DNA from: JALZKA01 sp963786495
GTDB taxonomy: Bacteria; Actinomycetota; Thermoleophilia; Solirubrobacterales; 70-9
DNA length: 64,000 bases
Reading direction: 5' to 3'
NCBI GenBank assembly: GCA_963786495.1
Contig: CAWAZL010000004.1
Coordinates: forward strand, 124,001-188,000
Shown: positions 27,205 to 36,215 of the stretch, one piece after another
How positions within the stretch are numbered: the stretch's first letter is position 1
Layout: each line of letters opens with the position of its first letter
Position numbers and translations under genes: made by a program
Notes under the pieces: generated by a model
Database searches by the model: none
Told to the model about the DNA's origin: nothing
The model's input: only the letters and a program-made list of their open reading frames with translations

Positions 27205-28323
27205 TCAGCCATTCAGGTCCTCGCGAGTCCATTCGTCGAGGAGGTGGATCAACTCGGGGTCCCCATCGCCCTCGATCATGGCAATCGTTCCGGGCCAGTA
27301 CGCGCTGCCCTTCGACGACGAGCGCAGAAGGCTCGGGCTGTGGACCCAGCTGCCGGTGTTCAGGAGCGTCGCGCCGTTCTTGGTCACCCATGCGTCTTCT
27401 TGGGGAAGCGGGCCGCGCCGGTGCGTGTGCCCGAACAGGACCCACTTCGCGTCGATACGGAGACGCTCGACGACCTCGCTCATCGCGTCGACGCCGGCGC
27501 GCGTGATCGCGTTGGGCGAGAGGTCGGCGCGCACCGGGCCCAAGCCAAGGCGGTTGGCGACACCGACGGCGCCGGGCAGCGCGACCGAGCCGAGGAGCCA
27601 GCCGCGCAGCTTGCCCGAGCGGCTGCCGCCGCCCGTCAGCGAGTCCCAGATCCGCTTCGTGGGAGTACCGCCCGGGTGGTTCGTGCTTGCGCCCGCCTGG
27701 GCGAGCGCGTAGAGGAAGGCGAAGACCGGCGCCGCGACCTGCTCGTACTCCTCCGGCTCGTCCGAGGACTCCACGTCCGGCGCCGCGAGCGGATCGTCCC
27801 CGGTTGGCGTCAGCCCGAGCGTGCGCTCGACCAGCGCCAGGCCAAGCCGCTCGAAGGTGGGGATCGTCAGATGGCGGTCGAGGTAGTGGCCGTGCATCGC
27901 GTAGATGTCGTCGCGGAGCCACACGCCCGGGTAGTTGATCCTGAGCTTCGCGTCGGGCATCGCCGCCCGGAGCTCGGTCGCGGGCCACAGGTCGAGCCGC
28001 GCCTTCTCGGACAGGCGAAGCGGCCGTGCCCCCCGGAGGGCCCGTGCCTCGAGCCAGCTCGAGATCAGCCTGTAGTCGTGGTTGCCGGGCACCACGATGA
28101 CCTCGCCCGCGGTCAGCGCGGCGAGCTTTCCGAGCGTTGGCTTGGCGAGGTCCATCGCTTCCGTGAATGGGCGGTCGCGGAACTCGAGCACGTCGCCGAG
28201 CAGCACCAGGCGGTCGACTCCCTCGATCGCGTCGGCGAGCGCGCGGAACGCTTCCGGCCTCGACAAGAGGTCGGCTTCCGAAGCCGCGCCTAGGTGGAGG
28301 TCTGAGACGATCGCTGTCCGCAC
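27205..28323 (-). CDS. Metallophosphoesterase
   Basis: 372 residues with the calcineurin-like fold. VSDLHLGA, LLGDVLEF, VVPGNHDY, AMHGHYLD and LFGHTHRRG supply the five metal-binding and catalytic motifs in order. There is a long insert (about 165-260) between the fourth and fifth motifs, which is unusual and may form a lid. The GTG at 28323 is chosen because the first motif follows within 10 residues; the same frame stays open far upstream but that part is antisense to the ALDH gene. Substrate unknown. Confidence 0.85.
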   Translation of the reverse strand: MRTAIVSDLHLGAASEADLLSRPEAFRALADAIEGVDRLVLLGDVLEFRDRPFTEAMDLAKPTLGKLAALTAGEVIVVPGNHDYRLISSWLEARALRGARPLRLSEKARLDLWPATELRAAMPDAKLRINYPGVWLRDDIYAMHGHYLDRHLTIPTFERLGLALVERTLGLTPTGDDPLAAPDVESSDEPEEYEQVAAPVFAFLYALAQAGASTNHPGGTPTKRIWDSLTGGGSRSGKLRGWLLGSVALPGAVGVANRLGLGPVRADLSPNAITRAGVDAMSEVVERLRIDAKWVLFGHTHRRGPLPQEDAWVTKNGATLLNTGSWVHSPSLLRSSSKGSAYWPGTIAMIEGDGDPELIHLLDEWTREDLNG

Positions 28324-28341
28324 GCCGCGCTCATCCTGCCA

Positions 28342-28395
28342 TGTATCTCCTGAGCGACGAACGTCGCGAAAGGTGCGTGTACCGGTGGAGATGTA
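28342..28395 (+). promoter_or_regulatory. Possible structured leader sequestering the ribosome binding site of the ALDH-GMC gene
   Basis: Outer arms ATCTCC (28345-28350) and GGAGAT (28387-28392) can pair, and the right arm covers the Shine-Dalgarno of the ATG at 28396. Inside lie two small hairpins: GCGAC/GTCGC closing a GAAC loop (28354-28367) and GGT/ACC (28372-28383). Together they could form a three-way junction. As DNA, the inner GCGACG/CGTCGC palindrome (28354-28367) could instead be an operator. This is inference; no known riboswitch was recognised. Confidence 0.35.
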
Positions 28396-31300
28396 ATGTC
28401 CCGGCGGATGAGTGAGACGTTGGACGCGCCCGCTGAGGCGCAGGGGGTGGACGGAATCGCGGTCGAGAATCCGGCGACCGGCGAAACCCTTGCCACTGTT
28501 CCGGAGCTTGGCGGCGCCGAGGTGGCGGCGATGGCTCAAAAGGCGCGCGCCGCGCAACCCGGCTGGTGGGAGGCCGGGTTCGACGCCCGCGCCGATGTGC
28601 TCCTTGCCGCCCGCGCGTGGCTGGTCGCAAATGCCGAGCAGGTCGTCGGGACGATCTGCGCCGAGACCGGTCGCCCGGCAGACGAGACGCAGTTCGCCGA
28701 GTTCGGTTATGGGCTGTCCGCTCTGGAGTTCTGGGCCAAGAACGCGCCGAAGTACCTGGCCGACGAGGAGATCGAGTCGGCATCCCCCTTCGTACGCGGT
28801 AAGCGGCTGGTCGTCCGCTACGAGCCGGTGGGGCTCGTGGGCGTCATCGGGCCGTGGAACTTCCCGCTCAACAACTCCTTCGGCGACTGCATCCCGGCGC
28901 TGGCTGCCGGCAACGCGGTCATTCTCAAGCCCTCCGAGCTCACGCCCGCTGACCTCGCTTTTGATGGCGCAGATGCTCGCCGAGTGCGGCATCCCCGACG
29001 GCGTCTTCCAGGTCGCCACCGGCCGGGGCGAGACGGGCGCCGCGCTGGTGGACGAGGCCAACTTCGTGATGTTCACCGGCTCGGTCAAGACCGGCAAGCG
29101 CGTGATGGCCCAGGCGGCCGAGACGCTCACGCCCGTGGCGCTCGAGCTCGGCGGCAAGGACCCGATGATCGTCCTGAGCGACGCAGACCTCGAGCGTGCC
29201 GCGAACGCGGCCGTCAGTTACGGGATGAACAACTCAGGCCAGGTATGCATCTCGGTCGAGCGGATCTACGCCGAGGACGCCATCCATGACGACCTCCTCG
29301 AGCGCATCACGCAGAAGGTCGAGGGCCTGCGCCAGGGCGCGCCCGGCCCGGCCGGCACCGTGGACGTGGGGGCGATGATCTTCCCGCCGCAGATGGACAC
29401 GGTCGAGGCGCACATCGCCGACGCCGTCGAGAAGGGCGCGCGGATCGTGACCGGGGGCGAGCGCGGCGAAGGCCCCGGTCGCTTCTTCCAGCCGACGGTC
29501 CTGGCCGATGTCGACCACTCGATGCTTTGCATGACGGAAGAGACGTTCGGGCCGACCCTGCCCGTGATGCGGGTGTCAGACGCCGAGCAGGCGGTCGAGC
29601 TCGCCAACGACGGCCCGTACGGCCTTCAGGCTTCGGTGTGGACTCGCGACGAGACCCGCGGTGAGGAGATCGCCCGCCGGATCCATGCGGGCGTCGCGTG
29701 CGTGAACGACGCGCAGGTGAACTACGCCGCGCTCGAGCTGCCGATGGGCGGCTGGAAGGACTCGGGCCTGGGCTCGCGCCACGGACCCGATGGGATCCGC
29801 AAGTACACGAAGCGCCAGTCGCTCCTGATCACACCCGGCTCAGCGGGGTTCCGCGACGCGCACCACTTCCCCTACTCGGCCCAGGTGACCGAGCTGATCG
29901 GCCAGACGTTCGCCGCCCTCGCCACTTCGGACCTCTTCTCCGATGAGCAGCGCGTCACGCTGCGCACGCTTTGCGACACGTTCATTCCGTCGCTCGACCC
30001 GCCCGAGGACGACCGTGAGAATGCCGCCTTCTGGCGTCGGTCCGCGTCCGATCTGAGCGTGCCCGAGTCGGTCGAGGTCGCGCTGCTCGGCGCCGAGCTC
30101 AAGGAGGAACAGATCGTCGGCCTGCGCGGGATGCTCGACGCACTGGCAGGGGCCGGCATGACAGCGGCGACGCCGCACGAGGCTCGCGAGCAGATCATCC
30201 ATGCGTTCGAGGCCGATAGCCCCGAGGCGCTCGACGGCGTCGCGACCTTCCACGGCATCGCGTGCACGCTCTTTTACGGCCTGCCGGACCTCGGCACCGG
30301 GCGCAACCCGAACTGGGACGCGATGGGCTTCCCGGGGCCGATCGCGCCACCACCGGTCGATCGCGAGCGGCCGCTCAACGTTCGCCGCCCGACCGGCGAG
30401 GCCCAGGACCTGATCGAGGCGGACGTCGTGGTCATCGGCTCCGGAGCGGGTGGCGGGGTGATCGCGGGCGAGCTGGCGGCGACCGGGAAGTCGGTGATCG
30501 TCCTCGAGGCCGGCGAGTACCACGACGACGCGGACTTCGACGGGTTGGAGCTCTCGGCCTATCAGCGGATGTTCCTGAACGGCGGTCCGTTCCCCACGGC
30601 CGACCGGCAGGTGTCGATCGTCGCCGGTGCTGGAGTTGGCGGCGGCACCGTCATCAACTGGCAGAACTGTTTGAGGACCACGGATCACGTCCGGGCCGAG
30701 TGGGCTTCCCAGCACGGGCTCACCGATCTCGCCGAGTCGAGCTACGACGAGCACCTCGACTCCGTCTTCGAGCGGATCATGGTGAACGGGGAGTGCTCGG
30801 ACCTCTCGGGCCCGCACCTGCGTCTAAGAGAAGCTTGCCAGGAGTTCGGCTACGACTTCAACACGATCAACCGCAACAGCGACCCGTCTAAGTACGACGC
30901 GGCGTCGGCGGCGTTCGTCGGCTTCGGCGATTCATCTGGCGCGAAGCAGTCGACGGCCAAGACCTACCTGGTCGACGCGCAGGCGCGCCAGGCGCAGATC
31001 CTGGTCGGCGCCAAGGCGCAGCGCGTCCTCGTCGAGGACGGCAGGGCGGTCGGTGTAGAGGCGACCTGGTCGGAGCCGCTTGCGCCGCCAAACGGCACCG
31101 AGCCCACACGCTTGACGGTGCGCGCTCCAGTTGTGGTCGTTGCCTGCGGGTCGATCGAGTCGCCCGCACTGCTCTTGCGCTCGGGCATCGGCGGCCCGGC
31201 GGTCGGCGACTACCTCCGTCTGCACCCAACGGTCGCGGTCACCGCCTACTACGACGAGCCGCAGAACTGGATGTGGGGCCCGCCGCAATCCGCCCTCTCG

Positions 31301-31915
31301 CATCAGTTCGCGGACACGGGTGAGGGCTACGGCTACCTGATCGAGTCGGCGCAGGCGACGACCGGCCTCTTCGGCGGCGCGATCCCGTGGCGGTCGGCCG
31401 CGGACCACAAGCGCCGCATGCGCCAGTGGGAGCACGCGGCGCCGTTGATCGCGCTCGTTCGCGAGCGGGGCCATGGCCGAGTGACCCTCGACGAGGACGG
31501 CAACGCGCTCGTCCACTATCCGATCGACGACGAGCTCGACCGCGCCCATCTGAAGCAGGGGGTCGAGACGCTTGTGCGGATGCATGAGGCGGCCGGCGCG
31601 CGCGAGATCGTAGGTTCAGGCCTCAAGGCTCCCGACTGGGTGCGGGGCGACGACCTGGAGAGCTTTGTCGGCGCGCTCAACGGACTCGAGATCAAGCCGC
31701 GCGAGTACGTGACCTTCTCGGCTCACCAGATGGGTACCTGCCGGATGGGCCGCGACCTGGAGACGTCGGTCGCGAATCCGTGGGGCGAGCTCCACGACAC
31801 GCCGGGCGTGTGGATCGGCGATGCATCGGCCTTCCCGACAGCGTCGGGCACGAACCCGATGGCGACGATCATGGCCCTCGCCCGCCGGACCGCCCACGCG
31901 ATAGCCGCTGCCTGA
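28396..31915 (+). CDS. Bifunctional fusion: aldehyde dehydrogenase + GMC (long-chain alcohol oxidase-like) flavoenzyme, one frameshift
   Basis: About 1172 residues. Residues 1 to about 510 are a complete ALDH: GPWNFPLNNSFGD, FTGSVKTGKRV, LELGGKDPMIVL (base Glu), NNSGQVCISVERI (catalytic Cys), ending HHFPYSAQVTELIG, a normal ALDH C-terminus. With no stop it runs into a long-chain alcohol oxidase-type N-domain (about 515-660, RVTLRTLCDTFIPSL), then a GMC core: VVVIGSGAGGGVIAGELA (FAD) at about 674, GAGVGGGTVINWQNCLR, and the catalytic end HQMGTCRMG to WIGDASAFPTASGTNPM. One extra base near 28955 shifts the ALDH part. The join itself (about 29930) is in frame on both sides. It could oxidise an alcohol to an acid in two steps. 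Confidence 0.85.
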
Positions 31916-32841
31916 TGGAGGCGAGCGACCCCGTGCCAGGCACGGTGCCAGGCACCGTGCCAGGCACGTACCGCACACCCGACGGGCGCTTCGAGGGCCT
32001 GCCTGACTTCCCGTGGGAGCCGCACTACCGCGAGTGGGACGGCCTCCGGCTCGCTCACATCGACGAGGGGGAGGGGCGCCCTGTCGTCTTCTTCCACGGC
32101 GAGCCGACTTGGTCGTTCCTCTGGCGCAAGGTGATCCCGCCGGTCCTGGACGCTGGCTTTCGCTGCCTGGCTCCCGACTATCCGGGGTTCGGGCGCTCAG
32201 ACAAGCCCACGGACATCGGTTGGTACACGTACGACCGCCACGTCGAGGCGATGCAGGCGTTCGTGGACGAACTCGACCTGCGCGACGCGGTCGCCGTGGT
32301 CCATGATTGGGGCGGACCGATCGGGCTCCGCCTCGCTACCGAGAACCGCGATCGCTTTTCCGCGATCGTGATCATGGACACCGGCGTCTTTACCGGCCAC
32401 CAGGAGATGTCGGACGCCTGGAAGGTGTTCCGCGACTTCGTCGAGCGGACCGAGGACCTGCCGATCTCGATGCTCGTCTCGGGCGGGACCGCGCGCGGGA
32501 TGGATGACGACGTCGTTGCGGCCTACGACGCTCCGTACCCGGTGGCGGAGTCCAAGGCAGGGGCTCGGGCCTTTCCACTTCTGATCCCGACCTCGCCGGA
32601 CATGCCCGGTGGAGCCGAGGGGATCCGGGTGCTCGAAGCCCTGGCTGCGGACGGGCTACCGAAGCTCCACCTATGGGCCGATTCGGACCCGATCATCCCG
32701 CCGGAGGTCGGCGCGAGGTTCGCCGAGCGGATCAAGGCCGACCCACCCGAGGTGATCGAGAACGCCTCCCACTTCCTCCAGGAGGACGCGGGCGAGGAGA
32801 TCGGCGCGCGGATCGCAAGCTGGCTGACGGCGGCGGAGTGA
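31915..32841 (+). CDS. Haloalkane dehalogenase (alpha/beta hydrolase)
   Basis: 308 residues. HGEPTWSFLWR is the oxyanion-hole HGEP plus Trp typical of haloalkane dehalogenases. VVHDWGGPIG has Asp as nucleophile followed by the halide-binding Trp, LWADSDPIIPP gives the triad acid, and ASHFLQED the triad His. Asp instead of Ser in the elbow argues against an esterase; the pattern is closest to subfamily I (DhlA-like). Hydrolysis would release halide and an alcohol. The ATG at 31915 overlaps the fusion gene's TGA (TGATG). Residues 7-18 are three VPGT repeats from a DNA repeat not expected in the family. Confidence 0.86.
   Translation: MEASDPVPGTVPGTVPGTYRTPDGRFEGLPDFPWEPHYREWDGLRLAHIDEGEGRPVVFFHGEPTWSFLWRKVIPPVLDAGFRCLAPDYPGFGRSDKPTDIGWYTYDRHVEAMQAFVDELDLRDAVAVVHDWGGPIGLRLATENRDRFSAIVIMDTGVFTGHQEMSDAWKVFRDFVERTEDLPISMLVSGGTARGMDDDVVAAYDAPYPVAESKAGARAFPLLIPTSPDMPGGAEGIRVLEALAADGLPKLHLWADSDPIIPPEVGARFAERIKADPPEVIENASHFLQEDAGEEIGARIASWLTAAE
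31933..31967. repeat. Three tandem near-palindromic GTGCCAGGCAC units inside the dehalogenase 5' end
   Basis: Exact copies of the 11-mer GTGCCAGGCAC lie at 31933-31943, 31945-31955 and 31957-31967, with a 12-bp period. Each unit is palindromic except for its centre base, and neighbouring units can also pair. They encode VPG-T repeats. The conserved dehalogenase sequence begins only after them, so the repeat looks inserted or expanded at the N-terminus. Confidence 0.8.
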
Positions 32842-32851
32842 GCGCAAGGCA

Positions 32852-32917
32852 AACCCTCGACCACCCTGAAGGGGGTCTGACCCCGGGTCAGACCCCATGG
32901 AGGGTTAGTTGAGGGTT
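32852..32917. repeat. Palindromic repeat between convergent genes, REP-like or bidirectional terminator
   Basis: AACCCTC (32852-32858) pairs with GAGGGTT at the far end (32911-32917). The centre GGGGTCTGACCCC (32872-32884) is followed by GGGTCAGACCCC (32885-32896), which are two overlapping palindromes. It fills the gap between the dehalogenase and the convergent hydrolase and covers the last codons of the latter. It shares outer arms and a GGG-CCAGACCC-type core with 13101-13156. Confidence 0.6.
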
Positions 32918-33708
32918 GCTCGGCCGAGGAAGTCCGTTAGGGCGCGGTTGAACTCGGCTGGGTGTTCGAGGTTCGGGAAGTGGGCGGCGTTTTCGATCTC
33001 GACGTGCTCGGCGCCCGTCCCGCGCGCGATCTCGAAGGCGCCGCCCGAGATCGATGGCTGGTCGAGCTCGCCCGTGATCACGAGGGTCGGGACCTGAACT
33101 TCTGAGAGGCGCCCGATCGCGGGCGGTTCCAGGTCGCCGGGCTCGATCTCGAACGTCGCCTGGCGCTCGAGGAGCACACGGTTCACGGTGGCCGCCTGAC
33201 GACGGATCTCGCGATCGACCACATCGGGCGCGCGGGAGGGCCCGTCGAGCCACATCTTCATCTCGAGCTCGTTGGCGGCGTCTATGCCCCGGCTCTCATA
33301 AGCCGCGTCGACCGCGTCCCACTGGGCCCTGATGTCCGGCGTGTGGGTCCAGCCCGACGGCGCGGCGGTGACGACAACGAGCGCGCTGACGCGATGGGGG
33401 AGCGCGATCGCCATGTCGAGTGCGGCGTAACCGCCCATGGAGCAGCCGACGATGGCGGCCTTCTCGACGTCAAGCGCGTCGAGGACCTCCATCGCGTCTC
33501 CGTGGAGGGTGTAGGGGCGGCGGGGGTCCGCCGAGGAGCCGAAGCCGCGGGCATCGAAGCGGATCACGTGGAAGCTCCGGCTGAGCGGCGCCCACTGCGG
33601 GTCCCACATGCGGCTGTCGGAGATACCCGAATGCATGAGGAGCACGTCCGGGCCGCTGCCCGCTGCCTCGTAGGCGAGCCCCGTGGCTGTGCGCGCAGTG
33701 AGCCTCAA
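32905..33708 (-). CDS. Alpha/beta hydrolase
   Basis: 267 residues, the compact alpha/beta hydrolase fold. HSGISDSRMW is the oxyanion region, VGCSMGGYAALD the nucleophile elbow (Ser), VITGELDQPS the acid, and NAAHFPNLEHP the His. It resembles 3-oxoadipate enol-lactonase-like members but the substrate is open. Unlike the neighbouring dehalogenase its nucleophile is serine. The ATG overlaps the stop of the LmeA-like gene by 4 nt, so the two are coupled. The last codons lie in a repeat element. Confidence 0.85.
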   Translation of the reverse strand: MRLTARTATGLAYEAAGSGPDVLLMHSGISDSRMWDPQWAPLSRSFHVIRFDARGFGSSADPRRPYTLHGDAMEVLDALDVEKAAIVGCSMGGYAALDMAIALPHRVSALVVVTAAPSGWTHTPDIRAQWDAVDAAYESRGIDAANELEMKMWLDGPSRAPDVVDREIRRQAATVNRVLLERQATFEIEPGDLEPPAIGRLSEVQVPTLVITGELDQPSISGGAFEIARGTGAEHVEIENAAHFPNLEHPAEFNRALTDFLGRATLN

Positions 33709-34349
33709 AGTTCGATGGTCACCGCAGACGTGATGAAGGCGGCGAACGGGCCTGTCGGGATGCCTGCGATCTCGCCTCCGCCTTCGATGACGTGCACGCG
33801 GCCGTCGTCGGACTCGATCTTCATGTCGAGATCGACGTCGACCTCGGTCCCACCGGTGGCGACGTTCAAGATCCCGCCCAGGATGTCGCCGCCCGGGAGG
33901 TTGAAGGTCTCAGCGCCGAACTGGGCGAGGTCGGAGGCGGAGGTGTCTCCCGTGGCCTCGAGCGAGTAGGGCTCGTCGCCGTTTCGCGTGAGGACGAAGT
34001 TGCTCATCTGCACGGGCCCCATGGACGAGTCGCGGATGACGATCTCCACGTCGTCGAAGCGATCGAGGTCGTCGAAGACGACTGGATCTTCAGATGTCGT
34101 CACCTCGAGGTCGAGCCCCGTCGCGTCGACAGCGATCTTGTCGCCGCTGCCCCACAGAAGCCGGGCGGCCGGCGTGGCGCTCAGCGAGGCGTCCGCTGCC
34201 CCGCCGTTTTCGGTCAAACGGTCCTCGATAACGCCCTCGCCGATCCCGGGGAGGAAGAGCTGGCTGAGGACGAGGACGAGGAGGACCGCTGCGCCTGTGA
34301 TGGCGGCGATTCGGCCCGGAAGCGACTGCGGAAGGCGCACTGACGGCAC
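33705..34349 (-). CDS. DUF2993 / LmeA-like lipid-binding envelope protein
   Basis: 214 residues. An N-terminal membrane anchor or uncleaved signal (about 12-32, GRIAAITGAAVLLVLVLSQL) is followed by a beta-rich domain of DUF2993/LmeA type (LTENGGAADASLSATPAARLLWG, IVIRDSSMGPVQMSN). In mycobacteria LmeA is a periplasmic phosphatidylinositide-binding protein that helps lipomannan maturation. Whether that applies here is unknown. It overlaps the hydrolase start by 4 nt and is divergent from the DUF5995 gene. Confidence 0.72.
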   Translation of the reverse strand: MPSVRLPQSLPGRIAAITGAAVLLVLVLSQLFLPGIGEGVIEDRLTENGGAADASLSATPAARLLWGSGDKIAVDATGLDLEVTTSEDPVVFDDLDRFDDVEIVIRDSSMGPVQMSNFVLTRNGDEPYSLEATGDTSASDLAQFGAETFNLPGGDILGGILNVATGGTEVDVDLDMKIESDDGRVHVIEGGGEIAGIPTGPFAAFITSAVTIEL

Positions 34350-34397
34350 GGTTCAAGCTTGGCAGGAGCGTTTGCCGCCGTTACAGTCCGTCTTGTC

Positions 34398-35312
34398 TTG
34401 GGGGTCAGAAGTAGACGAATCGCAGCAGTTTCGGCGCTCGCGGCCTCCGCGCTCGCGGTCGGCGCCATGCCCGCGTCAGCGGAGGTGCCCAACCTCGAGT
34501 GGACCGCGCTCCTGCCGCCGCTGCCGACCGCTCAGAACCCTCAGCCCGGACCCGTCTCCACCTGCCCGAAGCCGAATCCTGGCTGTATCCGCACGCAGAT
34601 GAGGCGCCTGCGCTCGGCGCGCGACAAGTGGGGCTGCGATCACCGCGCGGTCTTTGCCACTACCTACCTCATGCTCACGAAGCAGATCTTCGAGGACGTG
34701 AAGACCGGGTTCGTCGAGGAGAACTTCCTCGACCCGAAGTACCTCTACTCAGAAGACGCCCTGTTCGCAAGCGTGTACTTCCGCACCGCCAGGGCCTATC
34801 AGCGCGGACGAGGAGGTCGCCAAGGCGTGGCAGATCGCGTTCGACACAGCGGCGCGAAACGACACCGGAGCCGTGCAGGACATGCTCCTCGGGATCAACG
34901 CGCACGTGCAGAACGACATGCCGTTCGTGCTCGCCCACCTCGGGTTGCGAGAGCCGGACGGCACCTCGCGAAAGCCCGACCACGACGTGGCAAACGGCGC
35001 CCTCAACCGTGGTTACGAGGAGGTCGTCGAAGAGGTGAAGCTGCGCTTCGACGAGCTCATCGGCCTCTCGAACCCGGCGGGCCTCCCGGCCGATGACCTC
35101 TAGGCCTCGAACTCGTGCGCGCGTGGCGTGAGAACGTGTGGCGGAACGCCGAGAAGCTCCTCAATGCGAAGGGCAAGCAGGAGCAGCGCCAGGTTGCGAA
35201 GCAGATCGAGGACCAGGCTGCGTTGACGGCGCAGCTGATCGCCACGCCCGGCCTCCCGGGCTACGGCGCGATTCGCGACGGCTACTGCGCGGCCGGCCCA
35301 AGCGGCGATTGA
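34398..35312 (+). CDS. DUF5995-family secreted protein, two frameshifts
   Basis: About 304 residues with a signal peptide (AAVSALAASALAVGAMPASA). The mature part is mostly helical and carries MLLGINAHVQNDMPFVLAHL, characteristic of DUF5995, an actinobacterial family of unknown function. Two compensating shifts near 34803 and 35103 break it into three pieces. The start is unclear (TTG at 34398 or at 34359). The stop overlaps the TTG of the next hydrolase (TTGA), suggesting one transcript. Confidence 0.72.
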
Positions 35313-36205
35313 GTCCTGAGGTAGCGCGCTCCGAGGAGCGGTTCGCCCGGGTGGGCGAGCTCGACTTGTGTTGGCAGCAATTCGGCGAGGACGACGATCC
35401 GCCCGTGCTGATGATCATGGGCCTCGGGGCGCAGATGATCCTGTGGCCCGACGAGGTCTGCGAGCTCATCGCCGCGGAGGGGTTTCGCGTCATCCGCTTC
35501 GACAACCGCGACGCTGGCCGCTCGACCGTACTCGCGGATGCGCCGACGGGGACGGTGCCGCGCGCGCTCGTGGGTGACATTCCGGACGGCGCCTACTCGC
35601 TGTCCGACATGGCGAGCGATGCGGCGGGATTGCTGGACGCGCTCGAAATCGACGCGGCGCACATAGCCGGCACCTCCCTCGGCGGGATGATCGCTCAGAC
35701 GCTCGCCATCGAACACCCGGACCGGGTGCTCTCGCTGGCGTCGATCATGTCCACCACCGGCGACCGCTCGGTCGGGGAGGCGAGTCAGGCCGGGATCGAG
35801 GCTCTGACCGCCGCGCCGCCGCCCGACCGCGAGGGGTACATCGAGACGCTCCTGGAGGCGCGGCGCAAGATCGGCTCGCCGGGCTTTCCGTTCGACGAGG
35901 AGCGGGCCAGGCGGATCGCCGAGCGCTCGTTCGACCGCGGGTTTCACCCAAAGGGGACGGTGCGCCAGACGATCGCGATCATCCTCTCCGGTGACCGGAC
36001 GGAGCGGTTGGCCGAGCTCAAGGTCCCGACCGTTGTGATCCACGGCGAGGACGACCCGCTGATCGGTGCCTCAGGCGGCAAAGCGACCGCCGCCGCCATA
36101 CCTGGCTCGAAGCTCGTCCTGATCCCTGGGTGGGGCCACGACTGGCCAGCCGGGGTCTGGGAGCGCGTTGCCGGCGCGATTGTGGAGAACGCCAGATCGG
36201 TGTAG
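35309..36205 (+). CDS. Alpha/beta hydrolase
   Basis: 298 residues. IMGLGAQMILWPDE is the oxyanion segment, AGTSLGGMIAQTLA the Ser nucleophile elbow, VIHGEDDPLIG the acid and IPGWGHDWP the His. It is close in pattern to proline iminopeptidase/TAP-like or aclacinomycin methylesterase (RdmC-like) hydrolases. The start is TTG at 35309, inferred from overlap with the upstream stop; the frame is open upstream but unrelated to the family. Substrate unknown. Confidence 0.84.
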   Translation: MSPEVARSEERFARVGELDLCWQQFGEDDDPPVLMIMGLGAQMILWPDEVCELIAAEGFRVIRFDNRDAGRSTVLADAPTGTVPRALVGDIPDGAYSLSDMASDAAGLLDALEIDAAHIAGTSLGGMIAQTLAIEHPDRVLSLASIMSTTGDRSVGEASQAGIEALTAAPPPDREGYIETLLEARRKIGSPGFPFDEERARRIAERSFDRGFHPKGTVRQTIAIILSGDRTERLAELKVPTVVIHGEDDPLIGASGGKATAAAIPGSKLVLIPGWGHDWPAGVWERVAGAIVENARSV

Positions 36206-36215
36206 CGTGCTGAGG

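Noticed and set aside
28324..29157. N-terminal extension of the metallophosphoesterase to 650 residues
   Set aside because: The extra part is antisense to the aldehyde dehydrogenase and unlike phosphoesterases; the GTG at 28323 fits the family.
31933..31967. CRISPR array
   Set aside because: Three 11-bp units with 1-bp gaps inside a coding region, no spacers and no cas genes.
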